Assembly: GCA_965262665.1 (NCBI GenBank)
Contig: CBDHFR010000004.1
Coordinates: 930,001-994,000, forward strand
Length of the DNA stretch: 64,000 nt
DNA from: CBDBND01 sp965262665
GTDB taxonomy: Bacteria > Pseudomonadota > Alphaproteobacteria > Rhodospirillales > Rhodospirillaceae
Reading direction: 5' to 3'
Each line of letters starts with the position of its first letter. Within the stretch, counting starts at the first letter, position 1. Below the pieces are notes generated by a model. That model did not search any database. It was given only the letters and a program-made list of their open reading frames with translations, and was not told the DNA's origin. Below are positions 26,867 through 35,055 of this stretch, piece after piece. The position numbers were made by a program, and so were the translations under genes.

Positions 26867-26878
26867 GCTGATTTACAA

Positions 26879-26904
26879 AAACCAGGGAACCCGTTCCCTG
26901 GTTT
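26879..26904. repeat. perfect 12-bp inverted repeat with 2-base centre
   Basis: AAACCAGGGAAC at 26879-26890 is mirrored exactly at 26893-26904 around CC. The stem is strong enough for a terminator, but only TTT plus G follows, so a classical T-run is missing. It lies just past the truncated frame and before the IS fragments, so it may be an IS end or a bidirectional terminator. Confidence 0.5.
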
Positions 26905-27103
26905 GTGAGCGACCCTGGTGATAAACCCATGCCAGCCGGCGATGTCCTCGGTCCAGGAGGAGTCCCGAAGGGAATCTAGAGAATGCCCATATAGTGTTGA
27001 GATTCTTATTTAATCCGTTAAGGACGTGATCTTTTCCCCACGTTCCTACCCACTCAAATGATGGGAACAAATGGCATCATCTAAACAAAGAGCCCGGCAC
27101 GGG

Positions 27104-27280
27104 CGGGACATGGGATATCGATTCCCGCGCCGAAACCGAATGGATCAAGTCCTTGTTGCTGTTTTTCGACGACATCGCGACCCTGCTCCCCGACTACATG
27201 TATGTCGGGCGGACACGCGCGAGGACCGGACTACTCCGGGCGCCCCTTCCTCGATGTTCCAGAAAGGCCGGTCGCTCACC
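27104..27280 (+). other. coding-like fragment of unknown family
   Basis: The plus frame reads ETEWIKSLLLFFDDIATLLP followed by DYMYVGRTRART without a start of its own, then loses coding character at about 27280. The aromatic/aliphatic WIKSLLLFFD pattern reminds me of the start of DUF6236-type hypothetical proteins, but I hold that weakly. It is one of several gene scraps packed between 26.9 and 28.3 kb. Confidence 0.25.
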
Positions 27281-27361
27281 CCGCCATCGCGTCGCCTCAG
27301 CGTTCCAGCGCGTGTCAGCGCAACCTATTCGTCTTCCGGCTCAGCCTCTTCGGTAGGCCAC

Positions 27362-27611
27362 CCGTAAGCAACGAGAATAATTTACGCACGGCGGCTTGGT
27401 CCTCGTCAGGAAGCTCATCGATTCGACCACCTTCATCGCGCTCGGGTGGATAGTGCACTTGTGAGGGTTGATCGAGCATGAGGAGGCCGGGTACGGGACG
27501 ACCACGGCGAAAGAAGAGTTTGTGGATACTCAGATGCGCCGCGACGTGGTATCCGACCCAATTTTCGCCACTGACCATCTGGGCGAGCGATAACGGTCCG
27601 TCGTCGGTACC
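27362..27611 (-). pseudogene. DUF3732-type ATPase, C-terminal fragment
   Basis: The minus strand encodes LAQMVSGENWVGYHVAAHLS, IHKLFFRRGRPVPGLLMLDQ and PSQVHYPPERDEGGRIDELP, then DEDQAAVRKLFSLL. The SGENWVGYH block looks like an ABC/SMC signature and LLMLDQPSQ like a Walker B strand, the arrangement at the C-terminal end of DUF3732 proteins. These are coiled-coil SMC-like ATPases often met in accessory, possibly anti-phage, loci. The fragment is cut at 27611 by an IS30-type sequence and at about 27362 by unrelated DNA. Assignment is from motif memory. Confidence 0.5.
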
Positions 27612-27735
27612 GGAGGGGATACACCGGCATCTCGGGCCGCGTCCTCGCTCGAACGCCCCGTCGCAATCGCTGCCCAGAACCGAACAAGCTCCTCACGCCG
27701 TGCCGAGTCCGGTCGACCTGGCGAATGCAACTTGC
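27612..27735 (-). pseudogene. IS30-family transposase, N-terminal fragment
   Basis: The minus strand reads SPGRPDSARREELVRFWAAI then ATGRSSEDAARDAGVSP, which resembles the N-terminal helix-turn-helix region of IS30-family transposases. After GVSP the frame changes to the DUF3732-like fragment, so only about 40 codons survive. No terminal repeats were identified. Confidence 0.5.
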
Positions 27736-27812
27736 TCCGTCCAGACCGATCCGACCGCCGTCTGCGTACCGTCATAGCAACCTCCTATACCAGAGTGTTG
27801 CGACGACCGGTT

Positions 27813-28053
27813 GAACCCGCCCAATATGCCCGCGGTGACGACCGCAAACTGCTCCGCCTCCACGGCATCAAGGCCGCCATGAGCCGCAAGGGGAATTGCC
27901 TCGACAATGCCCCCATGGAGAGCTTCTTTGGGTCTCTCAAGACCGAACTCGTGCACCGTACCCGGTTTCGTACCCGGCGCGAGGCCAGGGCTGCGCTATT
28001 CGAGTACATCGAGATCTTCTATAACCAACGACGGCGCCACTCGAGCATCGGCT
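27813..28053 (+). pseudogene. IS3-family OrfB transposase, C-terminal fragment
   Basis: The plus strand reads EPAQYARGDDRKLLRLHGIK, AAMSRKGNCLDNAPMESFFG, SLKTELVHRTRFRTRREARA, then FEYIEIFYNQRRRHSSIG and a TAG that replaces the usual tyrosine codon. NCLDNAPMESFF carries the final glutamate of the IS3 DDE triad. The upstream DDE residues and the helix-turn-helix are absent. The break at SIG is immediately followed by sequence unrelated to IS3 OrfB. Confidence 0.8.
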
Positions 28054-28139
28054 AGCCGGGGTGGGCCGTTTCCACCTCGCCGCAGGCTTCGTCGTCGCGA
28101 TTCTTCTTTTCCAAGGCCTGCACCCCTGGGCCTCGTATG

Positions 28140-28309
28140 TGGGCCCGCTCAGGATGATGCCAAGCTCGAGCCGCCAGGTCTTCAACTGCGTTGGCGTGAC
28201 GCCGAGCTCGGCAGCCACGCTGCTATGTGTCGCACCCGGCTCCGATAGCCGGGCAACCGACTGTTCCTTGTATTCTGGGCGAAAACCGCCGCCTCGTCTG
28301 CTTTGTCAT
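28140..28309 (-). pseudogene. IS3-family OrfA fragment with a one-base frameshift
   Basis: On the minus strand ATG at 28309 begins MTKQTRRRFSP. One extra A then shifts the frame, and EYKEQSVARLSEPGATHSSV followed by AAELGVTPTQLKTWRLEL continues in another frame. This is the helix-turn-helix region of an IS3-type OrfA. It points towards the OrfB fragment at 27813-28053 from the opposite strand, so the two are not parts of one intact copy in normal order. Confidence 0.65.
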
Positions 28310-28317
28310 CCTGTCCC

Positions 28318-28740
28318 TCCAGGTCGGTATTTAATTTACCGTCTGGTCCGGGATCCGGGAGCAACGTCACTTGCATTCCACCGCCGGGGGCACGGTGTTG
28401 GAGTGCCACGACGGGCCTTGGGCTAAACTCATCTATGAGGGGTGAATAAGTGAGATTTCTAGTGTTGCCTAGCAGACACACCACGGTTGTTCAATGGCCG
28501 AAACAGCTAAGTTGTTAGTTGCATATTGTTCTCACCAATAGGAATATGAGCGCACCCGGTCTGTTGAGGAATATATGACCGGGCTGCGGGGTTAAGGGAA
28601 CGCCAATCCGTGAATCGGAAGTACGCTTAGTTCATTGTAAAGTACCTGTTTTGAGGTAACCGTCGGTGTGCCTCAGGGCGTGCCTTTTATCATTGTTCAC
28701 GGCGTTGGTCTGACCAGCCACTCTTTGGAGAGGGAAAGCC
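28318..28740. other. intergenic region upstream of the TonB receptor
   Basis: About 420 bases between the IS3 scrap and the receptor start. I see no credible ORF, tRNA or terminator. A GGAGAGG ribosome-binding site lies at 28728-28734, well placed for the ATG at 28741. Any promoter or regulator site for the 28.7-34.1 kb unit should lie here, but I could not pick boxes with confidence. Confidence 0.4.
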
Positions 28741-31350
28741 ATGACTATGCGATTCACTAAATCGATCTTGCTGACCACCGGCGCTGTTATGGCGCTTGGG
28801 TCTGTTTCGCCACCGGCCGTCACCACGGCAATAGCTCAGCAAGTTGTTGCGCTGGAAGAAATCGTAGTCACGGCGCGTAGGCGGACTGAGAGTCTGCAGG
28901 ACATTCCGCTGGCTATTACCGCCTTTACGGCGGCGGACATCGAGAACGCCGGCCTGCAAGACCTGGGCGACTTGGCCTTACAAACCGCGGGCATGCAGTT
29001 CTTCAACCGCCGCTCCGCGTTCCGTGCCGGCCGTGTGGACTCCGTGATTAACCTGCGCGGCGTGTCCACCGGCTCCGCCCTGGATCACTTGCAACCGACC
29101 TCCCTGTTCGTCGACGGTATCTTCGTGTTGGGCACGGCCAGTTCCATTGGCCTGCAGGACCTGGAACGGGTCGAGGTGATCAAAGGCCCGCAGTCAGCGT
29201 TCTTCGGCCGCAACACCTTCGCTGGCGCGATCAACTTCATCACCAAGAACCCTTCGTTGACGGAATACGAAACCAAGATCGACGCCTCGGCGGCGACCTA
29301 TGAGAAGTTTGATTTCAACGTTCTGACCTCAATGCCGATTGTGGAAGACAAGCTGGCGCTTCAGATTAACGCCCGCTTGTACAGCCGGGGCGGCGAATGG
29401 ACAGCCACAGACGGCGGCACGCTGGGCCGAGAATCCTCCAGTTTCATCAGTGCCACGGTCTATGGTGAGCCAAGCGAAAACTTCTCCTTCAAATTCCGCG
29501 CCTACTATCAACGGGACGACGACGGCTCGCCGGTGTCCGGGGTGCTCACGGGCGACCAATTCAACAGTTGTGGTGGGACGACGCCTGTCGAGCGTTTCAA
29601 CGCGGCCGGAACCGCCAAGGAGACCTTCTTCCCGGATCGCATGCTGTGCGGCGACGTACCCACGTTCAAAAGCGGCCTAATTCCGCTGTCCCGCGAGACC
29701 TCCTTGCGGCCGTCCAATTTGGCTTTGGACCGCACTGGTCTCGTCCAGTCCACGGGCGGATTGTTGTTTGGCCCGCAGCCCGATGCCATTCGCGAGTTTC
29801 TGGATGGCAGGACGTTTGTCAAAAGCGTTCCGGGCATTGATCACTTTGGTCTGGTCCGCGATCAGATCCGCATTTCCTTGAATGCGGACTATGAGTTCAG
29901 CGGCGCCTTGGAAGGCTGGACAGCCGCGTTCCTCGGCGGCTGGAACGACATGGGATTGAACTTCCTGCGTGACTATGACCAGGGTGATTTCCAGGCATGG
30001 TATTCCACCGACCCGAAATTCGGGCGGGATTGGAGCATGGAAGCGCGCCTTAATTCGCCGGAAGACAACCGGCTCCGTGGACTGTTGGGCGTGTCTTACG
30101 TTGACCAGGAATTCATTACCAGCGGGGGTGGCGGATTGCTGCTCTTGTCGTGCTTTAATTTCACCGGCGCACCAGCCGCCGGCATTCCGTTTAGCACCGC
30201 CTGCGGCGGCGGCCCGGGTATCTTCACCCTGCCGGCGACAAACGGCAACGTGGCCAAAGTCAAGGGCGTCTTCGGATCCCTCTCTTACGACATCACCGAA
30301 GAACTCACCTTCGACGTCGAAGTGCGCTACTCGGAAGACGAACGCACCGCCGGTGAAGCGACGTTCTTCGATCAGACGACCTATAAGGACTGGGTGCCCC
30401 GTTTCATCCTTAACTACCAACCGACGGATGACACCACCATTTATGCCCAGGCGTCCCGGGGTGTTCTGCCTGGCGCGACCAATGGTCTGTTAACGACGTG
30501 TAGTGAAGATGAATTTCTTGTGCCTTACCCGTCACCAGTGACAGGGCAGCAGTCCACCGCGTCCGAGTGTGATCAGATCCGCTCGCAATTGCAGGAAGGG
30601 CAATTCCTGGCATCAACCCCCTCTCAGGAACTGGACTCGGCCGAGATCGGCTGGAAGCAGCAGCTGATGGATGGCCGGGCCCGGTTCAACCTGACAGGCT
30701 GGTACTACAAATGGAATAACCGGCCTTATGGTCTGGTGGCCAGCTTCGTTCGGGACGCTGAAGATCCGCTCGAGCGTGACGGGATACCCAATAACTTCGC
30801 CAATACATTGGGTATCCAAGTGGGCGGCAGTTCGAAATTCTGGGGAATTGAGTTCGAATCCGCCATGGCCTTCACCGACAAGTGGGATGCCCAGATGAAC
30901 GTCAGTTGGCAGGACAACAAGAACACCGACCTGCAGAGCCGGTCCTCGATCCAGCGCAACGGCGGCTTCCTCAACATGAATGGTCTCAAGACGCTACGTT
31001 ACCCCGGTGTGATGGCCAACCTGTCCACCACCTATACGGATTCCCTTAACAGCACGTGGGACTGGTATGGCCGGGCTGACTTCTCTTACTCAGGCGAGTA
31101 CTGGGCAGACGTGGAAAACTTGGCCAGAGGTCCGGATTGGTTTGTCACCAATGTCCGGGTCGGTCTCCAACGGGAAGATTTCCGGGTTGAGTTCTTCATC
31201 CGCAACCTGTTCCAGGAAACAGCGTGGCAGACGGTGTCTCAAGGGGCCCACTTCCAGCACCACTCCTTCAACTTTGGAGGGTTCCGCGGGATCAACGTTT
31301 CTCCGCAAGAGAAGCGCACCTTCGGACTGCGCACCAACATCACGTTCTAA
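28741..31350 (+). CDS. TonB-dependent receptor
   Basis: An 869-residue outer-membrane gated channel. A signal peptide (LLTTGAVMALGSVSPPAVTTAIA, cut near residue 33) is followed by the TonB box LEEIVVTARRR and a plug domain (LQDIPLAITAFTAADIENAG, INLRGVSTGSALDHLQPTS, VEVIKGPQSAFFGRNTFAGA). A 22-strand barrel follows, ending in the aromatic-terminated PQEKRTFGLRTNITF. It belongs to the large family that takes up ferric siderophores, cobalamin or organic nutrients with ExbBD-TonB energy; the ligand is unknown. An MFS carrier and a hydrolase lie downstream. A strong terminator at 31374 follows immediately. GC content and codon use are close to those of the core genes. Confidence 0.93.
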   Translation: MTMRFTKSILLTTGAVMALGSVSPPAVTTAIAQQVVALEEIVVTARRRTESLQDIPLAITAFTAADIENAGLQDLGDLALQTAGMQFFNRRSAFRAGRVDSVINLRGVSTGSALDHLQPTSLFVDGIFVLGTASSIGLQDLERVEVIKGPQSAFFGRNTFAGAINFITKNPSLTEYETKIDASAATYEKFDFNVLTSMPIVEDKLALQINARLYSRGGEWTATDGGTLGRESSSFISATVYGEPSENFSFKFRAYYQRDDDGSPVSGVLTGDQFNSCGGTTPVERFNAAGTAKETFFPDRMLCGDVPTFKSGLIPLSRETSLRPSNLALDRTGLVQSTGGLLFGPQPDAIREFLDGRTFVKSVPGIDHFGLVRDQIRISLNADYEFSGALEGWTAAFLGGWNDMGLNFLRDYDQGDFQAWYSTDPKFGRDWSMEARLNSPEDNRLRGLLGVSYVDQEFITSGGGGLLLLSCFNFTGAPAAGIPFSTACGGGPGIFTLPATNGNVAKVKGVFGSLSYDITEELTFDVEVRYSEDERTAGEATFFDQTTYKDWVPRFILNYQPTDDTTIYAQASRGVLPGATNGLLTTCSEDEFLVPYPSPVTGQQSTASECDQIRSQLQEGQFLASTPSQELDSAEIGWKQQLMDGRARFNLTGWYYKWNNRPYGLVASFVRDAEDPLERDGIPNNFANTLGIQVGGSSKFWGIEFESAMAFTDKWDAQMNVSWQDNKNTDLQSRSSIQRNGGFLNMNGLKTLRYPGVMANLSTTYTDSLNSTWDWYGRADFSYSGEYWADVENLARGPDWFVTNVRVGLQREDFRVEFFIRNLFQETAWQTVSQGAHFQHHSFNFGGFRGINVSPQEKRTFGLRTNITF

Positions 31351-31373
31351 CGTCACAGACATAAGAACGACGG

Positions 31374-31408
31374 AAGCACCCAGGGATTTCATCTCTGGGT
31401 GCTTTCTT
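31374..31408 (+). terminator. rho-independent terminator after the TonB receptor
   Basis: A perfect 10-bp stem AAGCACCCAG (31374-31383) / CTGGGTGCTT (31395-31404) with an 11-base loop is followed by TCTTTA. It starts 24 bases after the receptor stop, so the receptor is probably transcribed separately or the hairpin reduces transcription of the MFS and hydrolase genes. Confidence 0.85.
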
Positions 31409-31435
31409 TATTGGGATGCTATGTTTTAAAGGACC

Positions 31436-32782
31436 TTGGCACAAAACGCGTCAAGGCCAACACAGGTAAGGGGACGCATCATTTCTGAGGCACCAGATCC
31501 ACCGTTTGAGGTGTCGGACGGTTACCGGCGCTATGTCCTCGGCATGTTGCTGACGATTTTCATCGTTAGCTATGTCGACCGGCAGATCCTCGCCATTCTG
31601 CTGCCGCCAATCAAAGCGGAAATGGATTTGTCCGACACCCAGCTCGGTTTTCTTACTGGGTTTGCCTTTGCTATTTTTTACGCCGTGATGGGGATACCCA
31701 TTGGCCAATGGGCTGACCGATGGAACCGGCGCAACATCATTTCCATCTGTCTGGTGTTGTGGAGTTTGATGACCGCCGCCAGCGGCCTGGCGTTGAATTT
31801 CATTCATCTGGTTTTGGCGCGCATCGGAGTAGGGGTGGGCGAGGCGGGGACGGGACCCTGCAACCATTCACTCCTTGCCGATTACTACCCGGTGGAAAGC
31901 CGGGCCAAGGCCATGGGCATTTACAGCCTCGGCATACCTATCGGTGCGTTGTTCGGCATCCTGGCCGGGGGATGGATCAGCGAGTTTTTCGGCTGGCGTA
32001 TGGCCTTCATCGCCGTCGGCTTACCCGGCGTGGTTTTGGCCATCGTGATTCACTTCACCTTAAAAGAGCCACCGCGCGGCCACTCGGATGGCATCGCCGA
32101 TGTCAAAGACGCCCCGGACTTAAAAGAAGTGATCGCCTTTCTATGGGGATCGCGCACCTTTGTTCATCTGTTGTTAGGCGCCTGTGTCACCGGCATGTGC
32201 TACATCGCCGTCACCCAATGGGTGCCGTCATACTTGTCGCGGTCTTTTGGGCTGGGCACGGGCGAAATCGGCACGCTGTTTGCCCCGGCCGTCGGCATCG
32301 CTGGTGGGTTAGGCACGCTGTTTAGCGGCTATATGGTCGACAAAATGCGGCCCCGTGACTTGCGGTGGCAGGCCTGGATCCCAGGCGCAGCGATTTTTCT
32401 GACCATTCCCGGCGTCACCTTGTCGTGCCTGGCGCCTTCGGCGAACTTGGCCGTTGCCTATCTGATTGTGCCGCTGTTTTTCTTTCCCATGCAGCTGGCC
32501 CCATTTTCCGCTCTGGTGCAGGGGCTCGTCCCCCTGCGCATGCGCTCTGTCGCGGTGGCCATTTCTCTTTTCACTTCAACGGTCATTGCTTTCGGATTGG
32601 GCCCACAGGTGACCGGCATCGTCAGTGATATGCTCGAACCCACTTTCGGCATTGAGTCGCTGCGTTACGGCATTCTTGTCGTTGCTATCGGTGGTGCCGT
32701 TTGGTCGGGCATCCATTTTTTGATTTGCGCCCAGTCAATTAAGTCTGACCAGTCCAATACAGTGTTACCTCAGAAGGGCTAA
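31436..32782 (+). CDS. MFS transporter, spinster-like family
   Basis: A 448-residue carrier with 12 predicted helices. The N-terminal block YRRYVLGMLLTIFIVSYVDR followed by QILAILLPPIKAEMDLSDTQ and FLTGFAFAIFYAVMGIPIGQ, then WADRWNRRNII (motif A), is typical of spinster-type MFS proteins. GVGEAGTGPCNHSLLADYYP and AKAMGIYSLGIPIGALFGIL follow. Substrates of bacterial members are mostly unknown (aromatic or amphipathic compounds have been proposed). The start is uncertain: TTG at 31436 has AAAGGA close upstream, and no better ATG precedes the first helix. It ends 5 bases before the hydrolase gene, so the two are co-transcribed. Confidence 0.88.
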   Translation: MAQNASRPTQVRGRIISEAPDPPFEVSDGYRRYVLGMLLTIFIVSYVDRQILAILLPPIKAEMDLSDTQLGFLTGFAFAIFYAVMGIPIGQWADRWNRRNIISICLVLWSLMTAASGLALNFIHLVLARIGVGVGEAGTGPCNHSLLADYYPVESRAKAMGIYSLGIPIGALFGILAGGWISEFFGWRMAFIAVGLPGVVLAIVIHFTLKEPPRGHSDGIADVKDAPDLKEVIAFLWGSRTFVHLLLGACVTGMCYIAVTQWVPSYLSRSFGLGTGEIGTLFAPAVGIAGGLGTLFSGYMVDKMRPRDLRWQAWIPGAAIFLTIPGVTLSCLAPSANLAVAYLIVPLFFFPMQLAPFSALVQGLVPLRMRSVAVAISLFTSTVIAFGLGPQVTGIVSDMLEPTFGIESLRYGILVVAIGGAVWSGIHFLICAQSIKSDQSNTVLPQKG

Positions 32783-32787
32783 CAACC

Positions 32788-33660
32788 ATGAGTGCTGACT
32801 CCGGACCCGTGATCAAACGGGGTTTTGCCGACATCGCTGAAGGCCAGGTGCACTACCGCACGGCCCAGCCTGAACAAGACAGCAGTGCCATGCCCCTGGT
32901 CATGTTCCACGGCTCACCGACATCGTCGCTGACCTTTGCCCCGCTGATCCAAAGTTTTGGGCGCAGCCGCCGCGTGTTTGCACCGGACACCGTGGGGCAG
33001 GGGGACTCCTGTGCGCCGGCCTCCATGACCGAAGAAATGCCGTACTTCGCCGGTGCGGCGTTGCGGGTGCTCGACACCATGGGCATCGAGAAATTTGATC
33101 TGTATGGCACCCACACCGGCGCAGCCATCGCGGTGGAGGCAGCCATTGCGGCGCCTGAGCGGGTCAACAAGCTGATTCTTGATGGGGTTAAAGCCGGCAA
33201 GCAGGAGTGGTCCGGCGATTACGCCGACCATCTCGACCGAAGCCATCTCATCGACACCGACGGCACCCAATTCACCGCCACATGGAATGCTTTGCGCAAC
33301 GTCATGCTGTTCTGGCCGCCGGATCGCCGTGAACCTGAATTTATGCGGCCCTGTGGTTTGCCTCCCGCTGACAAATTGCACGACATGGTGCTTGATGCGC
33401 TCAAGAGTATCCGTACCAACCATGTGCCGTACCGCGCCGCGATATTATACAACGCTGATGACCGCTTGCCTTTGGTTTCGGTACCGACCCTGTTGACCTG
33501 CGCCCGCTGGGACATGCTGTGGGACGACATGGAACCGGCGGCGGCGCTCATCCCAGGCGCCGTGATCAAACCGCATCCCGGCAACAATCCTGAATCCCAT
33601 GCCACGGCGGAAGAGGTGGAAGGCTTGGCCGATCTGCTTACCGGCTGGCTGGACGGGTGA
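32788..33660 (+). CDS. alpha/beta-fold hydrolase with GTHTG nucleophile elbow
   Basis: A 290-residue alpha/beta hydrolase. It shows the oxyanion region MFHGSPTSSLTF, the strand-turn VFAPDTVGQGDS, and the nucleophile elbow LYGTHTGAAIAV with histidine (H109) where Ser, Cys or Asp normally sits. A later acid candidate lies in CARWDMLWDD and the catalytic-base region is PGNNPESHATAEE. Overall layout resembles haloalkane dehalogenase/epoxide hydrolase relatives. With H at the nucleophile position it may work differently or not catalyse. It follows the MFS gene, so the substrate may be what MFS or the receptor brings in. The second such protein is at 57630-58493. Confidence 0.85.
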   Translation: MSADSGPVIKRGFADIAEGQVHYRTAQPEQDSSAMPLVMFHGSPTSSLTFAPLIQSFGRSRRVFAPDTVGQGDSCAPASMTEEMPYFAGAALRVLDTMGIEKFDLYGTHTGAAIAVEAAIAAPERVNKLILDGVKAGKQEWSGDYADHLDRSHLIDTDGTQFTATWNALRNVMLFWPPDRREPEFMRPCGLPPADKLHDMVLDALKSIRTNHVPYRAAILYNADDRLPLVSVPTLLTCARWDMLWDDMEPAAALIPGAVIKPHPGNNPESHATAEEVEGLADLLTGWLDG

Positions 33661-33670
33661 GGGGGTGACC

Positions 33671-34084
33671 ATGAGACCGCGGCGCATATTCCGTATTGTC
33701 GTCACCGTTCTCCTTCTCATCATTCTGCTGTCCTGGTGCACGGCGGACCGGGAGGCGGCCTTTATGGTCTTTTTCGGCCGGGATATAGGAGAGACCGGCT
33801 TCGTTTCCGATGAGGACTGGGCAGACTTCGAGAAATCCGTGGTTGTGCCGGCGCTCGGCCATTACACGGTGTTGGAGGGCCGAGGCGCTTATCTGCCTGA
33901 GAAAGACGACACCGAAGCGGAAAGAAGCGCTGGAGACCAGGAGCAAACCATCATTTTGCTTTATGTGGCGGTGGATACCGATGAAATCCGCGACACAATC
34001 GAGACGATTGCCAAGCAGTACAAAACCCGGTTCTCTCAACAATCGGTTTTGGTGATCAAATCCGGTGCTGAGATCTTATACTAG
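33671..34084 (+). CDS. DUF3574 domain protein, stop codon provided by an IS630 end
   Basis: A 137-residue protein. An N-terminal hydrophobic segment (IVVTVLLLIILLSWC) that could be a signal anchor or lipobox-like (LLSWC) is followed by a DUF3574 domain: AFMVFFGRDIGETGFVSDED, VVVPALGHYTVLEGRGAYLP and IAKQYKTRFSQQSVLVI. The function of the family is unknown; it is exported in many proteobacteria. The start is ATG at 33671 (GTG at 33665 is also in frame). The TAG stop at 34082-34084 is the first three bases of the IS630 inverted repeat, so the native end is altered by at most a few codons. Confidence 0.8.
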   Translation: MRPRRIFRIVVTVLLLIILLSWCTADREAAFMVFFGRDIGETGFVSDEDWADFEKSVVVPALGHYTVLEGRGAYLPEKDDTEAERSAGDQEQTIILLYVAVDTDEIRDTIETIAKQYKTRFSQQSVLVIKSGAEILY

Positions 34085-35053
34085 AGCGTTTCCGAGGTTG
34101 AATGAATCAAAATTTTGTTGTCATGGTCTTGGCGGACTGATTCGATAGCCGCTTTGGCGGGGGCATCGTGGCTGTATCGGAAGACCTGCGTATTCGTTTG
34201 GCGAGGAAAGTGGCGTCGGGCATGTCGCGCCGTCAGGCGGCGGCCCTTTTTGAGGTGAGCGCAAGCTCGGCGGTGCGGGATGGCGGGCGATATGAAGACG
34301 AGGGGACTGTCGCGGTCATGCCACGGCCGTCGCGCCAGCGCCGTCTTGATCCTTACGGCGAGGATATCCTGCGCTGGATTAAGGAGACGCCAGACCCGAC
34401 ACTGCAAGAGCTGTCTGAGCGTCTGGACGAAGTTCACCAAGTGATTGCGCCGACTTCGACGATTAATGACTGGTTCCGCGCGCGCAAGATCAGCTTTAAA
34501 AAAACCGCCCACGCCAGTGAACAGGAACGCGCGGATGGGCAGGCAGCACGCGTGGTTTGGCGCCAACGTCAGGCCCGGCTCCCGGCCCATCCCGAGCGGG
34601 TCGGCAGGATCGTGTTCCTTGACGAAACAAGTATCAATACCAAAATGGCGCGCCTGCGGGGGCGCTGTCCCAGCGGCCAGCGGATGGTTGCCGCCATTCC
34701 CCATGGTCATTGGAAAACCATGACCTTCATTGCCGGATTGCGCGGTGACGGCCTGACCGCGCCCTGGGTGACGGCGGTGGAGAGGGTGGCACACACCGCC
34801 ACCGAATTGGAGTTCCCCGACAACATCACGCCGCTGTTCCTGCCGCCCAGATCGCCGGAGCCGAACCCGGCCGAAAACATCTGGCAGTACCTGCGCCAGA
34901 CCTACCTGTCGAACCGCGTCTTCGACAGTTACGAAGACATCGTCGATGCGGCATGCCACGCCTGGAACAAGCTCATCGACAAGCCCTCGAAAATCATGTC
35001 GATTGGTATGCGCAAATGGGCACACGAAGGTCAAATTCAATGACTGTTGGTAT
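34082..35053 (+). mobile_element. hybrid IS630 element: left end of type A, right end of type B (copy 3 of 3)
   Basis: The left inverted repeat TAGAGCGTTTCCGAGGTTGA (34082 on) is the same as the end at 36105 of the neighbouring element. The right end GTTGGTAT (35046-35053) and the last 240 bases match the other IS630 type found at 9321-9473 and 15352-15871. The switch lies near 34788, where both types share TGGCACAC. The two ends are therefore unrelated, and the element as a whole cannot be mobilised as a unit by one transposase. The left part ends inside the type A gene before its second catalytic Asp. Confidence 0.8.
34168..35043 (+). CDS. chimeric IS630-family transposase, likely inactive
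   Basis: A 291-residue open frame made of two halves. Residues 1 to about 205 are type A: HTH start SEDLRIRLARKVASGMSRRQ, linker RPSRQRRLDPYGEDILRWIK, then the first catalytic Asp in IVFLDETSINTKM and AGLRGDGLTAPWV. From about HTATELEFPDNITPLFLPPR the protein is type B, with NPAENIWQYLR and the tail KWAHEGQIQ. The segment carrying the second catalytic Asp (VLDN in type A, LLMDRAGWH in type B) is missing, so the DDE triad is incomplete although the frame is preserved. The start codon is GTG at 34168. Confidence 0.85.
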   Translation: MAVSEDLRIRLARKVASGMSRRQAAALFEVSASSAVRDGGRYEDEGTVAVMPRPSRQRRLDPYGEDILRWIKETPDPTLQELSERLDEVHQVIAPTSTINDWFRARKISFKKTAHASEQERADGQAARVVWRQRQARLPAHPERVGRIVFLDETSINTKMARLRGRCPSGQRMVAAIPHGHWKTMTFIAGLRGDGLTAPWVTAVERVAHTATELEFPDNITPLFLPPRSPEPNPAENIWQYLRQTYLSNRVFDSYEDIVDAACHAWNKLIDKPSKIMSIGMRKWAHEGQIQ

Positions 35054-35055
35054 TA

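Noticed and set aside
34081..35040. 319-codon minus-strand frame opposite the hybrid IS630 transposase
   Set aside because: It is the antisense of a recognised transposase, with no family motifs. The plus strand carries the HTH and DDE motifs.
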